Assembly (NCBI GenBank): GCA_002455655.1
Contig: DKLF01000105.1
Span: 1 to 5,103 of the forward strand
Length of the DNA: 5,103 bases
Source: Oscillibacter sp. UBA6647
GTDB lineage: Bacteria; Bacillota; Clostridia; Oscillospirales; Oscillospiraceae
Reading direction: 5' to 3'
Shown here: positions 1 through 5,103 of the stretch, one piece after another
How the letters are laid out: each line of letters starts with the position of its first letter
Position numbering within the stretch: the first letter of the stretch is position 1
Program-made: the position numbers and the translations under genes
The notes under the pieces: model-generated
Told to the model about the DNA's origin: nothing
What the model saw: only the letters and a program-made list of their open reading frames with translations
The model's database searches: none

Positions 1-2042
1 CCGTCTTCACCCGGGAAGTCCGTATCTATGGTGAAGGGAAAAATCCCCCAGTTGATGCAGTTGGAGCGGTAGCGCTTGGTGGCAAAGCTTTGGCATAGGT
101 TGGCGCAGCCCCCCAGCACCCGCTGGCAGGAGGCGGCCTGTTCCCGGGCGGAGCCGTCTCCGGGCCGGTTGGCGTAGATGGCGGAGCCAAATTGGGTGGT
201 GCTTATAAGCGCCTCCCCGTCGCCCACGCGATCGAGAAGAGAAACCAGTTTTTCCGAGGGGGTCCCTGCGAGCCGCGCCGTCTCCTCGGCGGCAATTGCC
301 TTGGCCCGGGGAACGTATTGCGGCTCCCGGCGGGAGAGGGTAAACTCCGCAAGCCGCATGGGATTAGATCGGTAGGACGAGGTTTCGCCGGAGGGAATCA
401 GCTCGTCGGTGGTGGTGACCTCGTCCCGCAGGACCGCCGCCAGTTCCACCAAAAGATTTTCCGCCGGGGGCTGAATGACGGGCCAGTCGGTGATATTGGG
501 CCCCATCACAAGCTCCGTCTCCGGCAGAGGATGGCCCACGCCGTTGTACACCCGCTTTTCATAGGGCGCGGGGTCAAAAGAATAGGGAAGAGGATGGAGC
601 GTAAACGTTTCCTCCGTGGCGGGGGTGATTTTGCCGCCATTTCGGGCGGTGGCAGCGATGGACCGGGCGTCCATCAGGCACACGGCGGCAAACTGCCCCT
701 CGCCGGGCTTGCTGCCCTCCCGGTTGGGAAAGTTGCGGGTGGTGTGCCGCAGGCTGAGGGCGTTGTTGGCGGGGACATCTCCCGCGCCGAAGCAGGGACC
801 GCAGAAGCTGGGCTTTAAAACCGCGCCCGCTTCCAGCAGCGCGGCGGAAATTCCCGCCCGGGTCAGGGCAAGGCTCACCGGTACGCTGGTGGGATAGACG
901 CTGAGAGAGAAATCGCCGCCCTCCGGGCCGCCGCGCAGAATGTCGGCAGTGGCGGTGATGTTGTCGAACAAGCCCCCTGCGCAGCCCGCCACGATACCCT
1001 GATCGGCCCACACGCCGCCGTCATGGATTTTATCCAACAGCCGGGGACTGGCCTTGGGCCAGCGCTGCTTCGCGTCGGCTTCCACCGCTGAGAGAATGTC
1101 GGCGGCATTGTCCAGAAACTCCCGGATGGGATAGGCGTTGGAGGGGTGGAAAGGCAGGGCCAGCATGGGTTCCACCGCGTCAAGATCGATGGAAACCATC
1201 CGGTCGTAGTACGCGCCCTCGCCGGGGGACAGGGGCCGGTATTCCCCGGCCCGACCGTGGACCTCGTAGAATTTCCGCACCGCGTCGTCCGTCTCCCAGA
1301 CGGAGGAAAGGCAGGCTGTTTCCGTGGTCATCACGTCCACGCCGTTGCGATAGTCCATGGGCAGGGACGCAATTCCCGGTCCTGTGAACTCCAACACCCG
1401 GTTGCGGACAAAGCCCTGCTCAAACGTGGCCTTGATCAGCGCAAGGGCCACGTCGTGAGGGCCTACTCCCGGTTTCGGCGCGCCGGTGAGCCAGACCAGA
1501 ACGATTTCGGGGTAATCGCCGTCCCAAGTATCCTTTAAAAGCTGCTTGCACAGCTCCGGGCCTCCCTCGCCCACGCCCATGGTGCCCAGCGCGCCATACC
1601 GAGTGTGGGAGTCGGAGCCGAGAATCATCTTTCCGCAGCCTGCAAGCTGCTCCCGGGCGTAGGAATGGATGACGCTCTGGTTGGCAGGGACGTAGATGCC
1701 GCCGTATTTCTTCGCGGCGGAAAGACCGAAAGCGTGGTCGTCTCCGTTGATGGTGCCGCCCACGGCGCACAGGCTGTTGTGGCAGTTGGTCAGAGCGTAG
1801 GGCAGGGGAAATTCCCGCATTCCCGATGCCCGGGCCTGCTGGAGAATGCCCACGTAGGTGATGTCGTGAGAAACCATCGCGTCAAAGCGAAGACGCAGCT
1901 TGTTCTCGTTACCGGATTGATTGTGGCTTTGCAGGATGGACCAGGACAGGGTGCGTCTGCGCCCTTCCGCCGGGGAGACGGACGCGGTTTCGCAGGGAAC
2001 ACCTCCAGACAGAAACACGCCCGAGGAGTGCAGCGTAATCAT
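1..2042 (-). CDS. Aconitase-superfamily hydratase (YbhJ-like), 3' end cut by window edge
   Basis: An uninterrupted frame of 680 residues runs from ATG at 2042 off the left edge; relatives are about 750 aa, so most of the final domain is present. It belongs to the aconitase/isopropylmalate isomerase superfamily of cytoplasmic [4Fe-4S] hydro-lyases. Visible motifs: DSHT (144-147) followed by a Gly-rich stretch with GVGEGG; Glu241 in the position of the aconitase catalytic-site Glu; Cys354 in a GCAGG motif plus Cys414 and Cys417 in FCGPCFG, the three expected cluster ligands; RNFPNR (436-441), which carries two substrate-type arginines; Arg558 in SSYRSN; and the swivel-domain loop GSARE (630-634) with the likely catalytic Ser631. 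RNCINWG-like text at 659-666 matches the aconitase C-terminal 'SFARIHxxN' region. The start is supported by GGAGG 7 nt upstream. It differs from true aconitase at several substrate positions (see findings), so the substrate is not assigned. It is transcribed separately from ade. Confidence 0.86.
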   Translation of the reverse strand, partial: MITLHSSGVFLSGGVPCETASVSPAEGRRRTLSWSILQSHNQSGNENKLRLRFDAMVSHDITYVGILQQARASGMREFPLPYALTNCHNSLCAVGGTINGDDHAFGLSAAKKYGGIYVPANQSVIHSYAREQLAGCGKMILGSDSHTRYGALGTMGVGEGGPELCKQLLKDTWDGDYPEIVLVWLTGAPKPGVGPHDVALALIKATFEQGFVRNRVLEFTGPGIASLPMDYRNGVDVMTTETACLSSVWETDDAVRKFYEVHGRAGEYRPLSPGEGAYYDRMVSIDLDAVEPMLALPFHPSNAYPIREFLDNAADILSAVEADAKQRWPKASPRLLDKIHDGGVWADQGIVAGCAGGLFDNITATADILRGGPEGGDFSLSVYPTSVPVSLALTRAGISAALLEAGAVLKPSFCGPCFGAGDVPANNALSLRHTTRNFPNREGSKPGEGQFAAVCLMDARSIAATARNGGKITPATEETFTLHPLPYSFDPAPYEKRVYNGVGHPLPETELVMGPNITDWPVIQPPAENLLVELAAVLRDEVTTTDELIPSGETSSYRSNPMRLAEFTLSRREPQYVPRAKAIAAEETARLAGTPSEKLVSLLDRVGDGEALISTTQFGSAIYANRPGDGSAREQAASCQRVLGGCANLCQSFATKRYRSNCINWGIFPFTIDTDFPGED

Positions 2043-2047
2043 AAAAA

Positions 2048-2055
2048 TCCCTCCC
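2048..2055 (-). promoter_or_regulatory. Ribosome-binding site of the hydratase
   Basis: On the minus strand the sequence GGGAGGGA lies upstream of ATG 2042. The GGAGG core is 7 nt from the start, which is ideal for a Gram-positive ribosome and fixes this start codon. No in-frame alternative with a comparable site was noticed upstream. Confidence 0.8.
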
Positions 2056-2058
2056 AAA

Positions 2059-2078
2059 CCCACTGTTTTGGCAGCGGG
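2059..2078 (-). promoter_or_regulatory. Small leader hairpin before the hydratase RBS
   Basis: In the minus-strand transcript, CCCGCTG and CAGTGGG can pair as a 7-bp stem with one G-U pair around the loop CCAAAA. The stem ends 3 nt before the Shine-Dalgarno region, so it could affect translation or mRNA stability. There is no T-tract directly after it, so it is not a normal terminator. The pairing is seen in the sequence; any role is inferred. Confidence 0.35.
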
Positions 2079-2098
2079 CCTTTTTAAACTTGTGTTTT

Positions 2099-2127
2099 AA
2101 TGTAGCACAAAACAGTCCGTATGAAAA
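2099..2127 (-). promoter_or_regulatory. Putative promoter of the hydratase (extended -10)
   Basis: Read on the minus strand: TTTTCA (2122-2127) as a weak -35, a 17-bp spacer, then TACATT (2099-2104) as -10, preceded directly by TGC, which makes an extended -10 element. This would start transcription near 2092 and give a leader of about 50 nt that contains the hairpin and RBS. Each hexamer matches the sigma-A consensus at only four of six positions, so the call rests on the spacing and the TG element. A second possibility, TTGTGC with TTTAAA at 16 bp, overlaps it. Confidence 0.45.
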
Positions 2128-2146
2128 GCTAAAAATGGTGGAAGAA

Positions 2147-2190
2147 AGGATTTATCCTGCATTTTCGTCAAAATGACCGCTGGCGCAGCG
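2147..2190. repeat. Cluster of three short inverted repeats
   Basis: Three perfect small inverted repeats follow one another within 44 bp: AGGAT-TT-ATCCT (2147-2158), CATTTT-CGTC-AAAATG (2160-2175) and CGCTG-GCG-CAGCG (2178-2190). They lie between the ade terminator and the hydratase promoter. None has a T-tract. They could be protein-binding sites, remnants of a structured RNA, or chance; the sequence alone does not decide. Confidence 0.4.
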
Positions 2191-2222
2191 ATGAGAGTGG
2201 AAATTCTTGTCGCCGCTCACGG

Positions 2223-2267
2223 AGAGAAAAACCGCGCGGACAAGCGCTTGCGCCCTTGTCCGCGCGG
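2223..2267 (-). terminator. Intrinsic terminator of ade
   Basis: On the minus strand a 13-bp perfect GC-rich stem (arms 2255-2267 and 2232-2244, CCGCGCGGACAAG paired with its complement) with a 10-nt loop is followed directly by TTTTTCTCTCC. It begins 26 nt after the ade stop codon. This is a textbook Rho-independent terminator and implies that the hydratase downstream is mostly transcribed from its own promoter. Confidence 0.93.
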
Positions 2268-2293
2268 CGGGATTGATTTGTGTGCCGATGCAC

Positions 2294-4018
2294 TTATACG
2301 TAGGTCTGGCGGCTCACATCAAACACGCCCCGGGTGGTGATGCGCAGGGATGGAATGACCGGCAGGGCCATGAAGCTGAGCGTCATGAAGGGGTCCACTC
2401 CGTCGGAGACGCCAAGTGCGGAGGCTTTTTCCTTGGCGTCTTCCAGTTTCCGATTCACCTCGGGCAAAGGCTCCTCGCTCATAATGCCTGCGATGGACAA
2501 GGAAACCTCTGCAACGGAGGCCCCGCCGTCCAGCACCACGATGCCGCCGTTCAGCTCCACCACCCGGTTTACCGCTGCGGCCATATCTGCTTCGTTGGTG
2601 CCCACAACGATGATGTTGTGGGAATCGTGGGAGATGGAGGTAGCTACCGCGCCGGATTTCAAGCCGTAGCCCTGAATGTAGCCGATGCCGATATGGTGGG
2701 TGTTTTTGTGCCGTTCCACCACGGCAAGCTTCAGCACGTCATACTCCGTGTCAATGCGGTCGGAGTAGCCCGCGTCCACCGTGGTGATCTCGCCGGGGAC
2801 CATGCCGATGATGCCCCGGGGGCGCTTTTCCGCAAAGTCCTCCGCCGTCAGTGTTCCCACATGGAAGGTGTTGTGCGCCCGCTCTACCAGATACGGTTCG
2901 ATTGACGGGGCGGGGAAGTCCCGCAGTTCGCCGTTTTCCACCATCAGTTCGCCCCGCTTATAGACTTTCTCAATCTGGAAGGACTCGAAGCTGTCAATCA
3001 CCACAAAGTCCCCGAGGTATCCCGGCGCGATGGCGCCCCGGTTGTTCAGAAGGAAGTATCGCGCGGCGTTGTGGCAGGCCACCTTCACCGCCGTGATGGG
3101 GTCCGTCCCCAGGGCGATGGCCCGCCGGACGATGTAGTCAATGTGGCCCTTTTCCAACAGGTCGTTGGGGTGCTTGTCGTCGGTGCAGAACATGCAGCGC
3201 TCGGCGTATTTGTCGCACAGGAGGGGAACCAGCGCTTCCAGATTCCGGGCGGCGGTGCCCTCCCGAATCATGATGAACTGGCCCCGCTGGAGCTTTGCAA
3301 TCGCGTCGTTCAAATCGTGGCACTCATGGTCGGAATAGACCCCGGCGGCGATATAGGCGTTTAAATCGTTGCCCTGAAGGTCCGGTGCGTGGCCGTCAAT
3401 TTTTTTGTGATGGGCTTGCGCCGCCACGATTTTTTCAACGGCCTGTTCGTCGCCGTTGATGATGCCCACAAAGTTCATCATCTCCGCAAGACCCTGCACT
3501 CTTGGATGGTCGTAAAAAGAGTCGATGGCCCGGTAGTCCAGAATCGCCCCGGATTCGTCTAACGGCGTGGCGGGGACGCAGGAGGGCAGCATGAACCGCA
3601 CGTCCACCGGCAGGCCCTCCGTGGCCTGAAGCATGTACTCAATGCCGTCGGTCCCCATCACATTGGCAATTTCGTGGGGATCGGTGATGACGGTGGTGGT
3701 GCCGTGGGGCAGCACCGCTTTTACAAATTCCCGGGGACTGACCAGAGAGCTTTCCAGATGAATATGCGCATCCAGAAAGCCGGGCAGGACGATTTTGCCG
3801 GTCATGTCTGCCTCAATTTCGCCCTCGTAGTTGCCCATGCCCACAATCAGCCCCTCGGCCACGGCGATGTCCGCCTGACACAGCTCGTTGGAGAACACAT
3901 TGACATAGGTTGCGTTTTTCAGCACCAGATCCGCCTTTTCGCGGCCGGACGCGGCCTCGATGATGCGACGTTTCTTCAGCAGCTTTCGGTTGATTTTGCC
4001 CGCGTAGCTCTCAGACAT
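2294..4018 (-). CDS. ade: Adenine deaminase
   Basis: A complete 574-aa cytoplasmic enzyme of the amidohydrolase superfamily, Ade family (usual length about 575-590 aa). It hydrolyses adenine to hypoxanthine and ammonia in purine salvage. An N-terminal beta-sandwich part (about 30-80) leads into the TIM-barrel. Metal-site motifs are in order: HIHLESS (H85, H87), Glu179 in GLAEMMNF, DGHAP (H210), YSDHECHD (H231, H234) and FCTDDKHPNDL (D280). The barrel ends near 335; the C-terminal Ade-specific domain follows, with SISHDSHNIIVVG (461-473) and the Gly-rich NGGIVVLDGG (490-499). All expected residues are present, with no sign of decay. ATG 4018 is chosen because AAGGAG sits 7 nt upstream; a TTG at 4036 in the same frame precedes that site and would place the Shine-Dalgarno inside the gene. 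It has its own promoter and a strong terminator, so it is probably monocistronic. Confidence 0.97.
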   Translation of the reverse strand: MSESYAGKINRKLLKKRRIIEAASGREKADLVLKNATYVNVFSNELCQADIAVAEGLIVGMGNYEGEIEADMTGKIVLPGFLDAHIHLESSLVSPREFVKAVLPHGTTTVITDPHEIANVMGTDGIEYMLQATEGLPVDVRFMLPSCVPATPLDESGAILDYRAIDSFYDHPRVQGLAEMMNFVGIINGDEQAVEKIVAAQAHHKKIDGHAPDLQGNDLNAYIAAGVYSDHECHDLNDAIAKLQRGQFIMIREGTAARNLEALVPLLCDKYAERCMFCTDDKHPNDLLEKGHIDYIVRRAIALGTDPITAVKVACHNAARYFLLNNRGAIAPGYLGDFVVIDSFESFQIEKVYKRGELMVENGELRDFPAPSIEPYLVERAHNTFHVGTLTAEDFAEKRPRGIIGMVPGEITTVDAGYSDRIDTEYDVLKLAVVERHKNTHHIGIGYIQGYGLKSGAVATSISHDSHNIIVVGTNEADMAAAVNRVVELNGGIVVLDGGASVAEVSLSIAGIMSEEPLPEVNRKLEDAKEKASALGVSDGVDPFMTLSFMALPVIPSLRITTRGVFDVSRQTYV

Positions 4019-4025
4019 GGAACCA

Positions 4026-4033
4026 CTCCTTTT
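4026..4033 (-). promoter_or_regulatory. Ribosome-binding site that fixes the ade start
   Basis: On the minus strand AAAAGGAG is followed by 7 nt and then ATG at 4018. This decides against the in-frame TTG at 4036, which lies upstream of this site and has no good ribosome-binding site of its own visible. Confidence 0.85.
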
Positions 4034-4048
4034 CAATATTAAATTTAC

Positions 4049-4073
4049 TTATCTCAGAAAGTAATTGAGATAA
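4049..4073. promoter_or_regulatory. Palindrome in the ade leader, possible operator
   Basis: A perfect 8-bp inverted repeat, TTATCTCA and TGAGATAA, separated by 9 bp (25 bp in total). It falls about 12-36 nt downstream of the predicted ade transcription start. A repressor bound here would block the ade promoter; as RNA it would give only a weak AT-rich hairpin with no T-tract. It does not match the purine riboswitch or the PurR/Fur/PerR boxes I know well. The repeat is seen directly; the operator role is inferred. Confidence 0.5.
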
Positions 4074-4091
4074 TGGTGATGATTTTAAGAA

Positions 4092-4120
4092 AGTATACGC
4101 GCAAAACGCGCATTTGTCCA
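4092..4120 (-). promoter_or_regulatory. Promoter of ade, with a palindromic spacer
   Basis: Read on the minus strand: TGGACA (4115-4120), an exact 17-bp spacer, and TATACT (4092-4097). Each hexamer matches the sigma-A consensus at five of six positions, making this the best promoter in the window. Transcription would start near 4085 and give a leader of about 66 nt. The spacer region contains a near-perfect inverted repeat, ATGCGCG and CGCGTAT around TTTTG, which could be a second operator placed between the two hexamers. Confidence 0.75.
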
Positions 4121-4158
4121 TAGAGAAAACGGGAAAAGTTTTTTGTTGCATTCGCTAC

Positions 4159-4187
4159 TTCCAAAAATATGAAGGGTCTGCTATATT
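4159..4187 (+). promoter_or_regulatory. Putative promoter of the flavin reductase-rubredoxin gene
   Basis: TATATT (4182-4187) is preceded directly by TGC, giving an extended -10. At 17 bp upstream lies TTCCAA, a poor -35. Transcription would start near 4194, leaving a leader of about 50 nt. It points away from the ade promoter and the two do not overlap. Confidence rests on the extended -10 and the lack of a better candidate in this AT-rich stretch. Confidence 0.5.
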
Positions 4188-4230
4188 AGTATCAGTCAAT
4201 ATACGAATGGACCGCCGGGATCGGCAAAGG

Positions 4231-4237
4231 AAAGGAG
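4231..4237 (+). promoter_or_regulatory. Ribosome-binding site of the flavin reductase-rubredoxin gene
   Basis: AAAGGAG is followed by 7 nt and ATG at 4245, a strong Gram-positive Shine-Dalgarno at normal spacing that supports this start. Confidence 0.85.
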
Positions 4238-4244
4238 CGTTTTT

Positions 4245-4877
4245 ATGGCAAAAATAAACGCAAAAGCCTATGAGGCCATGGACTACGGCATGTATCTCAT
4301 TTCCACTTCCGCGGACGGAAAGCGGCAAGGCTGCATCGTCACCTCTTTCGTGCAGGTTACTTCCTCCCGTCCGCCCCGCTTCACCGTCACGCTGAATAAG
4401 GATCACTCCACCACCGAGGCGATTCTTGCTTCCGGCGTTTTCTCTGTGACGCTGTTGGGGAAGGACTGCCCAGAGGAGATCATCAATACCTTCGGTTATA
4501 AATCCGGCCGTGTTGGAGACAAGTTCGCCGCCTTTGAGCCGAAGACGGACGAGAACGGAAACCCCTATCTTGCGGAGCATATGGTGTCCCGCGTGAGCTG
4601 CCGCGTGGTGGACAAGCTGGAAATCGGAAGCTATGTGCTGCTGGTTGGGGAAGCTGTGGACGCTGAGATTCTTGACGGCGGAGAGATGATGACGCTTAAG
4701 GAATTTTCAAACCGCGGCAAGAGTGCCCCCGCCACCGCCACCGTGGTGCGCGAGATGGTTGGCAAGGGCTTCCGCTGCACCGTGTGCGGCTATATTTACG
4801 AGAGCGAGACGCTGCCTCCGGACTATATCTGCCCGGTGTGCCACGCTCCGGCAAGTAAATTTGTGCCCAACGACTAA
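4245..4877 (+). CDS. hrb: Flavin reductase-rubredoxin fusion (high molecular weight rubredoxin)
   Basis: A complete 210-aa cytoplasmic protein with two parts. Residues about 8-160 form a flavin reductase-like FMN-binding domain, with GCIVTSFVQVTSSRPP (29-44), TLNKDHST (49-56), and the family-typical FGYKSGRVGDKF (83-94). Residues about 176-210 form a short rubredoxin-like domain with CTVCGYIY (Cys178, Cys181) and CPVC (Cys196, Cys199), the four ligands of a single iron. The 14-residue gap between Cys pairs is the short type seen in rubrerythrin and Hrb proteins, not the roughly 30 of classical rubredoxin. In Moorella, Hrb takes electrons from NADH and passes them to a flavodiiron protein that reduces NO or O2; the same role is inferred here, but no partner gene is in the window. 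A small oddity is His200 after the second Cys pair, where Gly is usual. It is transcribed divergently from ade, with its own promoter, and probably alone. Confidence 0.92.
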   Translation: MAKINAKAYEAMDYGMYLISTSADGKRQGCIVTSFVQVTSSRPPRFTVTLNKDHSTTEAILASGVFSVTLLGKDCPEEIINTFGYKSGRVGDKFAAFEPKTDENGNPYLAEHMVSRVSCRVVDKLEIGSYVLLVGEAVDAEILDGGEMMTLKEFSNRGKSAPATATVVREMVGKGFRCTVCGYIYESETLPPDYICPVCHAPASKFVPND

Positions 4878-4936
4878 AGAGCGGCGAAAACCCCATTTTA
4901 CGGATCTTTTACAATAAAACCCGGCATCCTTTGGCG

Positions 4937-4990
4937 CTGCAAAACAAGGGACTGAGGAAAATATTTCCTCAGTCCCTTGTATGTTTGCAG
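4937..4990. terminator. Long hairpin, probable bidirectional terminator
   Basis: A 17-bp perfect stem (4944-4960 with 4964-4980) closed by only 3 nt, extended by outer arms CTGCAAA (4937-4943) and TTTGCAG (4984-4990) across a 3-nt bulge, about 24 bp in all. It lies 60-110 bp after the hrb stop and after the stop of the gene arriving from the right, so it can serve both convergent genes. The core stem is followed by TTTT on the minus strand, and on the plus strand only by interrupted T runs (ATGTTTGCAGTTCCTTTT), so minus-strand termination may be the more efficient. Confidence 0.75.
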
Positions 4991-5051
4991 TTCCTTTTGT
5001 CGTGTGCGGAGCAATACCGCCTAAAAAAGCCCTGTTGGCGGTTTATCTGCG

Positions 5052-5103
5052 CTAATCTAAGAGGAGGGTATCCAGCGCGGCCTTGAAATCCGCGATGATG
5101 TCC
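5052..5103 (-). CDS. C-terminal end of a gene entering from the right, possibly a Cys/Met-metabolism PLP enzyme
   Basis: On the minus strand a frame open to the right edge codes for DIIADFKAALDTLLLD followed by TAG at 5052-5054. Only 16 residues are visible. The text resembles the closing helix of Cys/Met-metabolism PLP enzymes (O-acetylhomoserine sulfhydrylase, cystathionine gamma-synthase/lyase), which often end in a 'DDIIADLxxAL' motif, but such a short acidic-amphipathic helix is common elsewhere. The other two minus frames give Arg/Pro/Gln-rich text that looks non-coding. The presence of a gene end here is fairly likely; its identity is weak. Confidence 0.5.
   Translation of the reverse strand, partial: DIIADFKAALDTLLLD

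Noticed and set aside
192..818. 208-codon open frame on the plus strand
   Set aside because: It is antisense to the hydratase, rich in Gly and Arg, with no recognisable domain; the minus frame carries the intact aconitase motifs.
1605..2087. 160-codon plus-strand frame that ends in the hydratase leader
   Set aside because: It is antisense to the conserved N-terminal part of the hydratase, and no ribosome-binding site supports its start.
2090..2110. Rex or CRP operator at the hydratase promoter
   Set aside because: The half-sites TTGTG/CACAA look similar, but the 11-bp gap is wrong for both and the inner bases do not match.
2207..2905. 232-codon open frame on the plus strand
   Set aside because: It lies mostly opposite ade, crosses the ade terminator, has no ribosome-binding site of note, and its His/Gly/Val-rich text is typical of the antisense of a GC-rich gene.
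4019..4140. Purine riboswitch in the ade leader
   Set aside because: The conserved three-way-junction sequences of purine riboswitches are not present, and the leader of about 66 nt is too short to hold the aptamer plus an expression platform.
4155..4580. 141-codon minus-strand frame opposite the flavin reductase domain
   Set aside because: It overlaps the well-supported hrb gene and its promoter, and the protein text resembles no family I know.
5016..5046. Dedicated terminator for the gene entering from the right
   Set aside because: On the minus strand ACCGCC and GGCGGT can pair, but around a 15-nt loop that itself contains the T-run, so the T-tract is not after the stem. The hairpin at 4937-4990 is a better candidate.

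Overview
This 5.1 kb window holds four genes on a chromosome-like backbone. The protein set and the GC-rich coding DNA suggest a strictly anaerobic Gram-positive bacterium, most likely a gut-type Clostridia (Oscillospiraceae/Lachnospiraceae range). The pointers are a rubredoxin-type NAD(P)H/flavin redox protein of the Moorella 'high molecular weight rubredoxin' kind, a bacterial Ade-type adenine deaminase, a YbhJ-like aconitase-superfamily hydratase, strong GGAGG ribosome-binding sites, and AT-rich sigma-A-like promoters between GC-rich genes. The taxonomic placement is an inference, not an observation.

Layout, left to right. (1) 1-2042, minus strand: a long open frame cut by the left edge (680 residues visible), an aconitase-superfamily [4Fe-4S] hydratase. 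It has its own leader, with a putative extended -10 promoter near 2099-2127 and a small hairpin just before the RBS. (2) 2043-2293: intergenic, with three small inverted repeats in a row (2147-2190) and a strong intrinsic terminator (2223-2267) that ends the upstream gene. (3) 2294-4018, minus: complete adenine deaminase (ade), 574 aa. (4) 4019-4244: AT-rich divergent control region with one promoter for each flanking gene and two palindromes on the ade side. (5) 4245-4877, plus: flavin reductase-rubredoxin fusion (Hrb type), 210 aa. (6) 4878-5051: convergent intergenic region with a 17-bp perfect hairpin (about 24 bp with outer arms), probably a terminator used from both sides. (7) 5052-5103, minus: the last 16 codons of a gene entering from the right, possibly a Cys/Met-metabolism PLP enzyme.

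How the genes fit together: ade releases hypoxanthine and ammonia from adenine in purine salvage. The Hrb-type protein passes electrons from NAD(P)H through flavin to rubredoxin iron, typically towards O2/NO/peroxide-reducing partners; no such partner is visible here. The hydratase has an intact Fe-S cluster-binding set but altered substrate-side motifs, so its substrate is unknown. Each gene appears to have its own promoter and/or terminator, so this looks like neighbouring single-gene units rather than one operon. I see no mobile element, CRISPR array, tRNA or rRNA, and nothing that amounts to a clearly new multi-gene system. The most interesting points are the divergent active-site motifs of the hydratase and the palindromes that control ade.
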